Shown: positions 1-7,906, counted from the stretch's first letter. The stretch is 34,723 nt of DNA from a bacterium (GCA_020846695.1 JADLDM010000198.1:1-34723), one strand, 5' to 3'. The notes: generated from the sequence alone by a model not told the origin. Numbers and translations are program-made.

Positions 1-240
1 GGCTTTGGCGTAGGGGCAGTGGTTGCAGGTGAAGACCACGCACACTCCCTTTTTGCCTGCGAAGTCGGAGAGGGAGACGGACTTGTCATCCACATTGAGC
101 AAAGCGAATGCCGGAGCGGTTGCACCGATTTCGAGCGCGGCAGCGGAGATATTCTGGGGTAGAAGCAGTGCGCCTGCGATAGCGCAAAGTGCAAGAGAAA
201 CAGTGATAAGCAATCGCTTCGTGGAATTCATTTTGTTCAT
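1..240 (-). CDS. Secreted thioredoxin-like/peroxiredoxin-like protein, N-terminal part (cut by window edge)
   Basis: The minus strand reads from an ATG at 240 without a stop to base 1, giving exactly 80 codons. The protein opens with basic residues and a hydrophobic stretch (LLITVSLALCAIAGALLL), a signal peptide or membrane anchor. A redoxin start follows: EIGATAPAFALLNVDDKSVS, then VVFTCNHCPYAKA at the edge. The CNHC pair is a CxxC motif as in thioredoxin-like AhpC/TSA-family proteins, so a thiol-disulfide role in the periplasm or on the envelope is likely. The rest of the fold lies outside the window. A second in-frame ATG at 231 could be the true start. The gene is divergent from the VOC gene; the 148-base gap holds that gene's promoter. 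Family assignment is fairly secure, exact function is not. Confidence 0.8.
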   Translation of the reverse strand, partial: MNKMNSTKRLLITVSLALCAIAGALLLPQNISAAALEIGATAPAFALLNVDDKSVSLSDFAGKKGVCVVFTCNHCPYAKA

Positions 241-297
241 CCTGTGTGTTGTGGATTAGCTCGTCGTGTAGTGTTCATCCGCGCATCTTCTGCGCGC

Positions 298-326
298 TTG
301 CAATATTGAGTGTGAAGTATTATTCT
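298..326 (+). promoter_or_regulatory. Promoter for the VOC-cupin pair
   Basis: TTGCAA (298-303), a 17-base spacer, then TATTCT (321-326) makes a sigma-70-type promoter about 60 bases before the VOC start. On the opposite strand TTGAGA (329-324) and TATTGC (305-300) with an 18-base spacer could weakly drive the divergent redoxin gene, so the two promoters may overlap. Confidence 0.55.
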
Positions 327-388
327 CAAGTTCGAAAGGCCCTGCCAAGTTAAGGGCCGGAAACGACAATATCAACCCCGGAGGGAGC

Positions 389-745
389 ATGCTGCACACC
401 TTTTGTCATGTCGAAATTCCGACTACGGATCTGGCCAAGGCCAAGAACTTCTATGAATCGTTATTTGGTTGGCAGGTGATGCCGATGATGGAGAATTACT
501 GGTACATCACTTTGGCGGGTGAGGCCAAGGGGCAATCGGGCGGACTGGTGAAGGTGGATGCAGTCAAGGATTCCGATGCGCAGGCCTATGTGGAAGTGGA
601 AGAAGTTACGGCTACGTTGAAGAAGGCCGAATCGCTCGGCGCAAAAGTGATTGACGAAAAGCGCGCGCTGCCCAATGACATGGGTTTCATCGGCATGTTC
701 CAGACGGAAGACGGATTCAAGCTGGGATTGTTCTCGACGAAGTAG
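389..745 (+). CDS. VOC-family (glyoxalase/dioxygenase-like) protein
   Basis: A 118-residue single-domain protein. Its start, CHVEIPTTDLAKAKNFYESL, followed by FGWQV, is the classic opening of vicinal-oxygen-chelate proteins: the HxE strand and an FY helix. The end, GMFQTEDGFKLGLFS, is the closing strand of the second beta-alpha-beta-beta-beta module. Such proteins dimerise to bind a divalent metal and act as glyoxalases, isomerases, dioxygenases or resistance proteins. The substrate cannot be read from the sequence. A GGAGGGA ribosome site lies three bases before the ATG. The cupin gene follows 39 bases later and is probably cotranscribed; a REP-like palindrome sits between them. Confidence 0.88.
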   Translation: MLHTFCHVEIPTTDLAKAKNFYESLFGWQVMPMMENYWYITLAGEAKGQSGGLVKVDAVKDSDAQAYVEVEEVTATLKKAESLGAKVIDEKRALPNDMGFIGMFQTEDGFKLGLFSTK

Positions 746-748
746 CCA

Positions 749-771
749 GAGCGCACGCAGTGCGGCACTAC
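749..771 (-). repeat. REP-like palindrome, family B copy 1
   Basis: A 23-base element with arms GCGCAC and GTGCGGC (one bulged C) ending in CTAC, which is GTAG on the minus strand. It matches 1551-1573 exactly and, inverted, 31316-31338 with one loop difference. It lies between the VOC and cupin genes. Confidence 0.75.
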
Positions 772-784
772 ATCAGCCCCTAAC

Positions 785-1159
785 ATGGTCGTCAAGAAAT
801 TTACAGATTGTGAAGAATTCATCGCGGGTGACGGCACGATTCTCCGCGAATTACTGCATCCTGACAAAGAGCCGCTCGAGTTAAGGTATTCACTCGCTCA
901 CGCGAAGCTCAAGGTTGGCGAGACGTCGTATCTTCACACACTGAGTGTGTCCGAAGTCTACTACATCTTAAGAGGGAAGGGGCTCATGGAGGTAAACGCG
1001 GAAAGGGCCGAGGTGGGTCCCGGCGACACGATCTATATTCCGCCGGGTGCGAAACAGCGGATTACGAGCCTGGGGCCGGAGGAGTTGGAGTTCTTATGTA
1101 TCGTGGATCCGGCGTGGAAAGCGGCAGACGAGCGGGTGCTCGGAGGGGATGGGGGCTGA
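785..1159 (+). CDS. Single-domain cupin protein
   Basis: A 124-residue beta-barrel cupin. Motif 1 spans roughly residues 45-63 (VGETSYLHTLSVSEVYYILR) and motif 2 residues 78-92 (VGPGDTIYIPPGAKQ). The usual HxH of motif 1 is reduced to His51 only, with Glu57 kept. The motif 2 histidine is Gln91. Metal binding may therefore be weak or absent. I recall a family of small cupins with a similar N-terminus (CEEFIAGDGTILREL) and the ending FLCIVDPAW, and no assigned enzymatic role. It probably shares a transcript with the upstream VOC gene. Start: ATG at 785, right after CTAAC. No strong ribosome site is visible, so translation may depend on the upstream gene. Confidence 0.87.
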   Translation: MVVKKFTDCEEFIAGDGTILRELLHPDKEPLELRYSLAHAKLKVGETSYLHTLSVSEVYYILRGKGLMEVNAERAEVGPGDTIYIPPGAKQRITSLGPEELEFLCIVDPAWKAADERVLGGDGG

Positions 1160-1461
1160 GGGATGGGGGATGGAACCTGAGATTTGGGACCTGAGACCTG
1201 TGCTGATCAGTGCCTATAAGATAACACAATAGGTTAGAAACATCAAGAGAACGCCGTTCAAATAATACAGCAGTTTACGAAAATAGTTCTAAAAACGGAG
1301 GCGAGCTGAACGGTTTGCTTTTGTTTTTTGTGGAGATGGGGGGAGGAGGCAGGGGGAGAATTTCTCTGATTCGCATGGTTGTATTCCAATTTTCGTAAGG
1401 CGAGCGTATATTGTATGGTGGAAATGGCGACAGGAAAGTCGTCATCCATCGTCCCAAGGTC
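1160..1461. other. Gene-free stretch, no clear element
   Basis: I see no convincing gene here. There are short G-rich direct repeats (GAGGGATGGGGG-like at about 1143-1172, CCTGAG-type near 1178-1200) and a T- and G-rich run at 1316-1360. Short open frames exist on both strands but lack ribosome sites and recognisable composition. Confidence 0.5.
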
Positions 1462-1542
1462 GTCATCCTGAAGGTCGTGTGTGAGATGGTCGGATATCTC
1501 CGGAGGGGTCCTTCACATCGCCAAGCCTACGTTCAGGATGAC
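1462..1542. repeat. Inverted-repeat element, family E copy 1
   Basis: Perfect 11-base terminal inverted repeats, GTCATCCTGAA (1462-1472) and TTCAGGATGAC (1532-1542), bound an 81-base non-coding unit. Family B copy 2 follows 8 bases later. A related 120-base unit with the same GTCATCCT core lies at 31395-31514. Confidence 0.65.
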
Positions 1543-1550
1543 AGAATTGA

Positions 1551-1573
1551 GAGCGCACGCAGTGCGGCACTAC
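1551..1573 (-). repeat. REP-like palindrome, family B copy 2
   Basis: Identical over 23 bases to 749-771; ends in CTAC (GTAG on the minus strand). Confidence 0.75.
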
Positions 1574-1603
1574 AAGAGGGATACGGATTGCGGCGGAGCA
1601 TAT

Positions 1604-1628
1604 CGGCAGCCACAGGGGCAGCCGCTAC
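1604..1628 (-). repeat. REP-like palindrome, family A copy 1
   Basis: A 25-base element: arms CGGCAGCC and GGCAGCCG around a 5-base ACAGG loop, then CTAC. The arms pair except for one central A-A mismatch kept in every copy of the family. On the minus strand it reads GTAG followed by an imperfect hairpin. Confidence 0.75.
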
Positions 1629-1667
1629 AATTCCCGCTCGGCGAAAAGAGTCTTTCTCTTTTCTAGC

Positions 1668-1685
1668 AGCGACCTCCTGGTCGCT
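1668..1685. repeat. Hairpin AGCGACC / GGTCGCT
   Basis: A perfect 7-bp stem with a TCCT loop in the gene-free island. The GCGACC/GGTCGC core recurs in the hairpins at 23863-23886 and 31348-31374. No T-tract follows, so it is not an obvious terminator. Confidence 0.5.
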
Positions 1686-1751
1686 GATCAAATCCGCGCG
1701 ACCGGGAGCCTTGCAGGACAGAGTTGCGACAAGAAGGGATTGAATAATTTC

Positions 1752-1770
1752 GCCGTTGTGGCTCTCCAGA
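1752..1770 (-). repeat. 19-base dispersed repeat, inverted copy
   Basis: The exact reverse complement of 4152-4170 (core GTTGTGGCTCTCC). Both copies lie within 60 bases of a family C palindrome, so they look like the outer part of one longer repeat unit. Confidence 0.65.
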
Positions 1771-1823
1771 GCCGCAACGTCTGTTGCATTGCCGGTGTGG
1801 ACACCCACAACGGCGGGGAGAGC

Positions 1824-1847
1824 GGGCACAGCTTGCTGTGCCCCTAC
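1824..1847 (-). repeat. REP-like palindrome, family C copy 1
   Basis: Perfect 9-bp arms GGGCACAGC and GCTGTGCCC with a 2-base loop, then CTAC and GATA. It is preceded by CCACAACGGCGG, which also precedes copy 2 (4180-4203). Confidence 0.75.
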
Positions 1848-1915
1848 GATACGATAGGAACGCACATTTTCGATATTCATTTTTCAGATTTCAATTTTTT
1901 TCGGGGATTCCGCAC

Positions 1916-4063
1916 ATGACACGTCTCATCACTCTCCTCATCGCCTTCCTGCTCGCTCAGAGCGCGTTTGCACAAGCACCGGATACACTGTGGACACGGA
2001 CGTATGGTGGAAGTGGATTCGATCAAGGCACCGATCTTCTGGTTAGGCAAGGGGGAGGATACCTACTGTCGGGGTCTTCCTCTTTGGTAGGACAATCAAA
2101 TATCAATTTCTGGGCTGTTGCAACTGACCTGAACGGACAGGTTGTTTGGGACAAGAGATTTGGTGGCAGCAACATTGAATGGTGTCACGCTGTGTGTGAG
2201 GCCAACGATAGTGAGTACCTTCTTGCTGGATATACTAGATCATTTGGAGCGCAGGGTGCTGACGGATGGGTAGTGAAAGTTAATGCTAGTGGTGACAGCG
2301 TTTGGAGCGCTAGGTTCGGAGGGATTTCTGACGACCTGTTCACAACGGTAATTAAGGCAAACGATGGCGGGTACATTCTGGCGGGTGGGACAACTTCGTA
2401 CGGCGCGGGAGCATACGACTTCTACGTTGTGAAGATTAACTCGCTTGGATCCGTCGTATGGACCAAAACGTACGGCGGCGGAAGCACAGAAGTTTGTTAT
2501 TCGGCTTGCCAAGAGTCGAATGGCAACTTGATATTTGCTGGTGTGACTTATTCATTTGGGTCGGGTGGACAGGATTTTTGGGTATTGAAGACTACGGCTA
2601 ATGGGGATAGCATTTGGAGCCGCACCCTAGGCGGTTCTTACCACGAGCAGTGTGAGACTGTTCGACTTTCTGATGAAGGCGATGTCATTGCTTCGGGATA
2701 CACAACCTCATTCGCAAGTGGGCAAGAAGACTTCTGGCTAACAGCGCTCTCCTCCGATGGGGACAGTCTATGGAGCAAGAGTCATGGAATGTATAACGGC
2801 GAAGTGTGTAATTCCATAGTGCCTTCTTCAGATGGCGGCTATCTACTGGCAGGATTTACAACTTCGATTGGAGCGGGTAATGGCGACTTTTGGATTCTTA
2901 AGACTGACGATATAGGCGACAGTCTTTGGAGCAAGACCATTGGTGTACCCGCAGCAGACGATTGTTATGGAGCATTACAGTTGCCCGACGGAGGCTATTT
3001 GTTAGTGGGATACACTAATTATGACGGCGGGAACGTGAGCGACATGTGGCTCGTGAAGACTCAGCCTGATCCAGCGCATTCTAGGGTCATTCAACCAAAT
3101 GGAACAGAGTTTCTCACCATACTTTCAAATTACAATGTTGCTTGGACTGGCCCTCGGTTTGATGGTGGTGTTACAATTGCTCTCAATCGCCGCTACCCGG
3201 TCGGTTTGTGGGAAGTGATTACGGATTCGACGGAAAATGACGGGGAGTATGCGTGGTTTGTGACGGATCCGCTTTCGGATAGTTGCAGGATTAGGATTTG
3301 CGCGGTGCAGGATACATTCTGTGATATTTCGGATGGGAATTTTTCGATTGTTAGTTCGCAGGGGTATTTGGCTTTGGTGAGATCGAGTGCGCCGAATAGT
3401 CCGGTCTTGAATTGGAACGCGGGGGTAACGGAATGTCCTGCTTCAAAGCAAGAGTGGTTCAGACTGAAAAATTTTGGAAGTGAGGCGGTGGTTGTGTTTC
3501 AACCCTTGGAGCCCCCTTCGGGGGAGTTCTATCGTTCTACAGCTTGCGGGAGCTTCTTTGCGCTTGCTCCGAATCAGATGAGTGCGTGTTCACTTTCTCT
3601 TTCATTCCAGCCGACTTCGGATGGAATGAAATTGGACACACTCAGTGTGCAGACGGATGCGGTGAATGGAGTGGGCGGCTATGTGAAGATTCCGCTATCA
3701 GGAGAACAGATTTCCACACCGGCGTCGCCGGAAGTGGGGATCCTGCCGCAGGACGAAGATGTGACGCTCTATTGGTCTGTGGTGGATACGTCGCTGGGAG
3801 GCTGTGCGGTGTCAGTCCAGCGCTATCTGGTTTTCTATTCGCCGAGCGAAGCGGGACCTTTTTACTATCACGGCTGGACGGCGGGGACGAGCTATACGCA
3901 CGTCGGAGTGGTCACCTACGCGCAGAGTCAATTCTATCAGGTTGTGGCGACGGATGTGCCTGCGGCGGTGTTGGCGAATTTGCGGGAAGGGATGGAGATG
4001 GGAGAGGCGATGGGGAAAATTGAAAATCGAAAAATGAAAATCGAAATGACAGAGAAGAATTGA
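1916..4063 (+). CDS. Secreted seven-repeat (beta-propeller-like) protein with Ig-like and FN3-like C-terminal domains
   Basis: 715 residues from the ATG at 1916. The frame is open further upstream, but only this start gives a signal peptide (MTRLITLLIAFLLAQSAFAQ). Residues 24-387 are seven tandem repeats of exactly 52 residues, each beginning LW/VW and containing YGG or FGG, GGYLLAG, and DFWVLK, ending GDS. Seven such units fit a seven-bladed propeller. Then come an Ig-like segment (about 395-485), a choice-of-anchor/HYDIN-like segment (about 490-600) and a fibronectin-III-like segment (about 610-690). No T9SS sorting domain is visible. The last 25 residues are charged and low in complexity (KIENRKMKIEM), resembling translated spacer, as if an original stop were lost. 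Probably an exported or surface protein; its ligand is unknown. Confidence 0.85.
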   Translation: MTRLITLLIAFLLAQSAFAQAPDTLWTRTYGGSGFDQGTDLLVRQGGGYLLSGSSSLVGQSNINFWAVATDLNGQVVWDKRFGGSNIEWCHAVCEANDSEYLLAGYTRSFGAQGADGWVVKVNASGDSVWSARFGGISDDLFTTVIKANDGGYILAGGTTSYGAGAYDFYVVKINSLGSVVWTKTYGGGSTEVCYSACQESNGNLIFAGVTYSFGSGGQDFWVLKTTANGDSIWSRTLGGSYHEQCETVRLSDEGDVIASGYTTSFASGQEDFWLTALSSDGDSLWSKSHGMYNGEVCNSIVPSSDGGYLLAGFTTSIGAGNGDFWILKTDDIGDSLWSKTIGVPAADDCYGALQLPDGGYLLVGYTNYDGGNVSDMWLVKTQPDPAHSRVIQPNGTEFLTILSNYNVAWTGPRFDGGVTIALNRRYPVGLWEVITDSTENDGEYAWFVTDPLSDSCRIRICAVQDTFCDISDGNFSIVSSQGYLALVRSSAPNSPVLNWNAGVTECPASKQEWFRLKNFGSEAVVVFQPLEPPSGEFYRSTACGSFFALAPNQMSACSLSLSFQPTSDGMKLDTLSVQTDAVNGVGGYVKIPLSGEQISTPASPEVGILPQDEDVTLYWSVVDTSLGGCAVSVQRYLVFYSPSEAGPFYYHGWTAGTSYTHVGVVTYAQSQFYQVVATDVPAAVLANLREGMEMGEAMGKIENRKMKIEMTEKN

Positions 4064-4077
4064 GAACCCCCTTCTCA

Positions 4078-4099
4078 TTCCCCCGCTGAAGCGAGGGAA
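4078..4099 (+). repeat. C-rich hairpin, family D copy 1
   Basis: Arms TTCCC-C-CGCT and AGCG-A-GGGAA around a GA loop, with a C-A mismatch at a fixed position. It starts 15 bases after the preceding stop codon. The same layout recurs at 10734-10759 and 12495-12522. No T-run follows. Confidence 0.6.
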
Positions 4100-4151
4100 G
4101 GGCGGATTTTGAGAGAGACATTGCGGTCCCTTCACTGCCTTCGAGGGCAAG

Positions 4152-4170
4152 TCTGGAGAGCCACAACGGC
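4152..4170 (+). repeat. 19-base dispersed repeat
   Basis: Exact reverse complement of 1752-1770. It ends in CCACAACGGC, the same lead-in that precedes both family C palindromes. Confidence 0.65.
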
Positions 4171-4179
4171 GGTGAAAAC

Positions 4180-4203
4180 GGACACAATGTATTGTGTCCC
4201 TAC
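4180..4203 (-). repeat. REP-like palindrome, family C copy 2
   Basis: Perfect 9-bp arms GGACACAAT and ATTGTGTCC with a 2-base loop, then CTAC and GATA. Against copy 1 (1824-1847), three base pairs differ and all three are compensated in the other arm. Confidence 0.75.
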
Positions 4204-4307
4204 GATAGGGACATCACAACAGAACCGAGATTACGGGCGGGTGAAGAACCTGCTCTTTTTTGTTAGTGAAATAATATCATAGATTTAGAATCACCGGAAA
4301 TTGAAAT

Positions 4308-4336
4308 TTGCCGGACTCCGAGGGAATTCCTATATT
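4308..4336 (+). promoter_or_regulatory. Promoter of the aconitase gene
   Basis: TTGCCG (4308-4313), 17 bases, TATATT (4331-4336), about 35 bases before the ATG. The remainder of the 307-base gap before this gene is occupied by repeats. Confidence 0.55.
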
Positions 4337-4370
4337 ATAGATTCCCTAACCGATAAGGAAATTTAGACCC

Positions 4371-6632
4371 ATGATTCGCGTTGAATCCACGCCGGAATTT
4401 GTGGCGGCTGCGTACCTGAAGATGGAAGAGCGGATTGCAGTCGCTCGGAAGAAGCTCGGGCGCCCGCTGTCGCTTGCTGAGAAGATTATTTTAGGACACT
4501 TGGATGATCCCAAGACCGATGACCTGACACCGGGAACGAGCTATTTGCAGCTCAGGCCCGATCGAGTTGCGATGCAGGATGCGACGGCGCAGATGGCCTT
4601 GTTGCAATTCATGTCGGCGGGTTTGAAGAGTGTCGCGGTGCCGACGACGGTGCATTGCGATCACCTGATTCAGGCGCGGCTTGGCGCCGATGACGATCTC
4701 AAGAATGCGGTCGTGACGAACAAAGAGGTGTACGATTTTCTCAGATCGGTATCGCAGAAATACAATATCGGTTTTTGGAAACCGGGCGCGGGAATTATTC
4801 ATCAGGTTGTGCTGGAGCAATACGCATTTCCCGGCGGGATGATGATCGGCACGGATTCGCACACGCCGAATGCGGGCGGGCTTGCGATGTTTGCCTCCGG
4901 TGTGGGCGGCGCGGATGCGGTGGATGTGATGGCCGGATTGCCGTGGGAGGTTTTGTATCCGCAGCGCATCGGTGTGCATCTGAAAGGAAAGATGAGCGGA
5001 TGGGCCGCGCCGAAAGATATTATTCTCGTTTTGCTCGGCATTCTTACCGTAAAGGGCGGAACGAATGCGGTGATCGAATATTTCGGTGAAGGCGCCGCGG
5101 CGGTTTCGGCAACCGGTAAGGGGACGATTTGCAATATGGGCGCGGAACTCGGCGCAACGACGTCGGTCTTCCCATATGATTCCGCGATGGAGCGCTACCT
5201 GAATGCAACGGAGAGAACCGCGCTTTCAGACCTTGCCAACAAGCACAAACATCTGCTGACGGCAGACGAAGAAGTGTTGAAATCACCGGAGAAGTATTTT
5301 GACAAGGTGATAGAGATTGATCTGAGCAAGTTGGAGCCTTATGTTGTCGGTCCGCATTCACCGGATGCGGCGCGTCCGATTTCTGAATTGAAGAAGGCCG
5401 CACAGGAGAATGGCTGGCCTGTGAATTTGACGAGCGCGCTGATCGGCTCCTGTACGAATTCCTCCTATGAAGATATTTGCCGCGCGGCGGATATTGCGGA
5501 TCAGGTTTCGGCAAAGGGCAAGAAGGCCGCGATTCAACTGTGGGTCACACCGGGCAGCGAGCAGATTTTTCAGACCATCAAGCGCGACGGTCAGATGCAG
5601 AGATTGGAAAAGGTCGGCGCGACGGTATTGGCGAATGCTTGCGGGCCGTGCATCGGACAGTGGCGGCGCGATGACATGAATCCCGATCAGGCCAATTCGA
5701 TCATCTCATCCTACAACAGAAATTTTCCCGGAAGAAATGACGGCTCGCCGAATACGCTTTCATTCCTGACGAGTCCTGAGATCACCGTTGCGTATGCGAT
5801 GGCCGGAACGCTCGCATTTGATCCGTTAAATGATGAGATTCCGGGAATGGGTTTCAAGTTGAAGGCTCCCGCTCCCGCACCCGACCTTCCCGCGAACGGC
5901 TACATCAAGGATGAGACCGGATATCTTGCTCCCGCGACGGGTGACGTGGAAGTGATTGTGAAGCCTGAATCGGATCGTTTGCAGAAGCTCGATCCCTTCG
6001 CGAAGTGGGACGGCAAGGACTATCTTGATCTACCACTGCTTGTGAAGGCCAAGGGGAAGTGCACAACGGATCACATTTCGCCTGCGGGAAAGTGGCTGAA
6101 GTATCGCGGGCATTTGGATAATATCTCGAACAACATGTTTGAAGGCGCGATCAATGCATTCGATGGTGAGCGCGGAGTGGTGACGCATCCTTTGAGCGGT
6201 GAGAAGAAGATCTCGATCTCGAAAGCGGCGCGGGATGTGAAGGCTGCGGGGTTGAAGTGGGTTGCGGTGGGCGATGAGAATTACGGTGAAGGCTCGTCAC
6301 GCGAACACGCAGCGATGTCACCGAGGTTTTTGGGCTGCGGCGCGGTGATCACACGGAGTTTCGCGCGTATTCACCAGAGCAATCTGAAGAAGCAAGGCAT
6401 TTTGCCATTGACATTTCAGAATCCCGCGGACTATGAAAAGATTCAGGAAGGCGATAAGATTTCGCTTCTGGGTCTTGCGGAACTTTCACCGGGTAAGCCC
6501 GTGAAGATGATTGCCAAGCACGCGAACGGAACATCCGACGAGATGCTGCTCAACCAGACACTGAATGCAGAACAGATTGCGTGGTTCAGAGCGGGGAGCG
6601 CGCTGAATTTGTTGAGGGAGAAGGCGAAGTAG
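4371..6632 (+). CDS. acn: Aconitate hydratase (mitochondrial-type aconitase)
   Basis: A full-length 753-residue enzyme interconverting citrate and isocitrate in the cytoplasmic TCA cycle. The [4Fe-4S] ligands are visible as Cys361 in [10 protein letters not shown] and Cys424/Cys427 in ACGPCIGQW, three positions from the numbering of mitochondrial aconitase (358, 421, 424). [11 protein letters not shown] near residue 160 and the C-terminal swivel-domain motif [10 protein letters not shown] near 645 are intact. The N-terminus and length fit the mitochondrial/AcnA-like branch rather than bacterial AcnB. AAGGA lies 10 bases before the ATG. The gene is monocistronic, with its own promoter (4308-4336) and a bidirectional terminator shared with the convergent racemase homologue. 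Confidence 0.97.
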   Translation: MIRVESTPEFVAAAYLKMEERIAVARKKLGRPLSLAEKIILGHLDDPKTDDLTPGTSYLQLRPDRVAMQDATAQMALLQFMSAGLKSVAVPTTVHCDHLIQARLGADDDLKNAVVTNKEVYDFLRSVSQKYNIGFWKPGAGIIHQVVLEQYAFPGGMMIGTDSHTPNAGGLAMFASGVGGADAVDVMAGLPWEVLYPQRIGVHLKGKMSGWAAPKDIILVLLGILTVKGGTNAVIEYFGEGAAAVSATGKGTICNMGAELGATTSVFPYDSAMERYLNATERTALSDLANKHKHLLTADEEVLKSPEKYFDKVIEIDLSKLEPYVVGPHSPDAARPISELKKAAQENGWPVNLTSALIGSCTNSSYEDICRAADIADQVSAKGKKAAIQLWVTPGSEQIFQTIKRDGQMQRLEKVGATVLANACGPCIGQWRRDDMNPDQANSIISSYNRNFPGRNDGSPNTLSFLTSPEITVAYAMAGTLAFDPLNDEIPGMGFKLKAPAPAPDLPANGYIKDETGYLAPATGDVEVIVKPESDRLQKLDPFAKWDGKDYLDLPLLVKAKGKCTTDHISPAGKWLKYRGHLDNISNNMFEGAINAFDGERGVVTHPLSGEKKISISKAARDVKAAGLKWVAVGDENYGEGSSREHAAMSPRFLGCGAVITRSFARIHQSNLKKQGILPLTFQNPADYEKIQEGDKISLLGLAELSPGKPVKMIAKHANGTSDEMLLNQTLNAEQIAWFRAGSALNLLREKAK

Positions 6633-6644
6633 GGACATGACGAT

Positions 6645-6669
6645 CTGCAGCCACAGGGGCAGCAGCTAC
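6645..6669 (-). repeat. REP-like palindrome, family A copy 2
   Basis: Arms CTGCAGCC and GGCAGCAG around ACAGG, then CTAC. Compared with copy 1 the second base pair is T-A in place of G-C, so pairing is kept. Confidence 0.75.
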
Positions 6670-6681
6670 AACCAAGATTGA

Positions 6682-6706
6682 AAAAGCCCTGCGAAAGCGG
6701 GGCTTT
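6682..6706. terminator. Bidirectional terminator between aconitase and racemase homologue
   Basis: Hairpin AAAAGCCCTGC / GCGGGGCTTTT with a GAAA tetraloop and A/T tracts on both sides, between convergent genes. It ends one base before the stop codon of the minus-strand gene. Confidence 0.85.
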
Positions 6707-7822
6707 TCATTCGGAGAATGTTCGCGAGGGTTTTCGTTGCGTGAGCCAGGTGGTGAGTTCGTAGGGCAGCGCGCCGATCAGCGGAGCGAGTTCATAGAGA
6801 TAAAGTGTGCGGCCATTTTGCTTTCCCCAGAAGACAACTTCGGAATCAAGATCGGGTCTTGTTCGCGAGAAGAGATAGGAAGAGTTCTTTGACATCACGC
6901 CGACGAGTGGGCACGACTTGCCATTCAAGAGAACACTTGCTTGATTGACAATCGAGCGAGGATAGCCGGTTGAGAATCCAAGATTGATTTCGGCACCGAA
7001 ACCGTCATAGGGCGCGCGAAAGAAATGCGGAGTGGGATAGCCCTGTCCCTTTTTCAAGGGTCGCACGCTGATCACTTTGCCGTGCAAGGTCATCACGGGT
7101 TCAAGCGGAAGAAGCGAGGCCACGTCGCGCGAAGGAGGTTGACCGTAGAGCGCGATTCCGGTTCGCACAAGATTGCCGGGGACTTCGGGAAGCGCGACGG
7201 CTGCCGCGGAGTTTGCAAGGTGCGTGTATTTCGGTTGAATGCCAAGCGAATTTGCAAGCTCTATAATCCGGGTGAAGATTTCGATTTGCATAAGTCCCTT
7301 GTCGCGATCCTTGGGACCTGAATAGGCAAGATGCGAATAGATCGCTTCAATTTGCAAGTGTTTCATCCGCGCGATATTTTTGAGAGTCTCTTCAGCGCGT
7401 GTGTGATGAATCCCGACGCGGCCCAAACCGGTATCGAATTTCAGATGTGTGGCAATCGGCTTTCCGAGTTGGCGCGAGACGGACTCCAGATACTCGACTT
7501 TGTACCATGACGTTGCTGCACAGGCAAGATCATATTCAAGAAAGTGCTTGATAGGTTTGCCGACCCAATCCGTCATCACGAGAATCGGTTTGCTGATGCC
7601 GGACTTGCGAAGTTGAATTCCCTCGTCAGGCGAACTCACTCCAAAGCCCGCACAACCCTCTCTGTCGAGAGTTTTGGAGCACTCAATCAATCCGTGGCCG
7701 TATGCATTCCACTTGACGACGGCGAGCACGCCTTTGGGTGCAACGCGCGATTGCAGTGCGCGGAAGTTTGATTTCAGCGCATCGAGGTCAATGCGGATGT
7801 GTTCGGAGAGGTCGAGGATCAC
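6707..7822 (-). CDS. Alanine racemase-family protein lacking the canonical catalytic tyrosine
   Basis: 371 residues, normal length for fold-type III alanine racemase (PLP barrel plus C-terminal beta domain). Kept features: PLP lysine Lys37 in VVKWNAYGHG with Tyr41; Arg135 in DTGLGRVG; His164 in YSHLA; Asn204 in HLANSA; Arg220 in VRTGIALYG; Tyr354 near the C-terminus. The C-terminal catalytic motif, usually GYADGW/Y, reads LGFSTGYPR, so the second base (Tyr265 of the Geobacillus enzyme) is Phe283. The MDQ segment reads MSKN, so Asp313 is Ser311. PLP binding should survive, but two-base racemisation is doubtful; it may be a changed-specificity or non-racemising enzyme. The start is GTG at 7822 without a good ribosome site, seven bases after a terminator-like hairpin. 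Confidence 0.85.
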   Translation of the reverse strand: MILDLSEHIRIDLDALKSNFRALQSRVAPKGVLAVVKWNAYGHGLIECSKTLDREGCAGFGVSSPDEGIQLRKSGISKPILVMTDWVGKPIKHFLEYDLACAATSWYKVEYLESVSRQLGKPIATHLKFDTGLGRVGIHHTRAEETLKNIARMKHLQIEAIYSHLAYSGPKDRDKGLMQIEIFTRIIELANSLGIQPKYTHLANSAAAVALPEVPGNLVRTGIALYGQPPSRDVASLLPLEPVMTLHGKVISVRPLKKGQGYPTPHFFRAPYDGFGAEINLGFSTGYPRSIVNQASVLLNGKSCPLVGVMSKNSSYLFSRTRPDLDSEVVFWGKQNGRTLYLYELAPLIGALPYELTTWLTQRKPSRTFSE

Positions 7823-7829
7823 GAGAAAA

Positions 7830-7848
7830 GAGGCGGGGGTACCGCCTC
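7830..7848 (-). terminator. Terminator hairpin before the racemase homologue
   Basis: Perfect 7-bp stem GAGGCGG / CCGCCTC. On the minus strand TTTTCTC follows, so it should end the lipoprotein operon transcript. A-rich sequence also lies on the other side. It ends seven bases before the GTG start of the racemase homologue, so readthrough or attenuation may control that gene. Confidence 0.75.
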
Positions 7849-7881
7849 AGAAAAAACAAAAATCGAAAACAGAAACCAGAT

Positions 7882-7906
7882 CCGCAGCCACGGGGGCAGC
7901 GGCTAC
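7882..7906 (-). repeat. REP-like palindrome, family A copy 3
   Basis: Arms CCGCAGCC and GGCAGCGG around ACGGG, then CTAC. The second base pair is C-G, a third pairing version at the same position. Located 10 bases beyond the stop of the lipoprotein gene. Confidence 0.75.

Noticed and set aside
1411-1743. A possible 110-residue gene in the gene-free island.
   Set aside because: It runs through families E, B and A repeats, has no ribosome site and no protein-like composition.
1450-1850. A CRISPR array, because several short repeats are clustered.
   Set aside because: The repeats belong to different families, are unevenly spaced and are palindromes; there is no repeat-spacer rhythm and no cas gene.
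1784-1915. An earlier start for the propeller protein, adding 44 residues.
   Set aside because: The added residues come from the family C repeat and spacer sequence, and only the ATG at 1916 gives a proper signal peptide.
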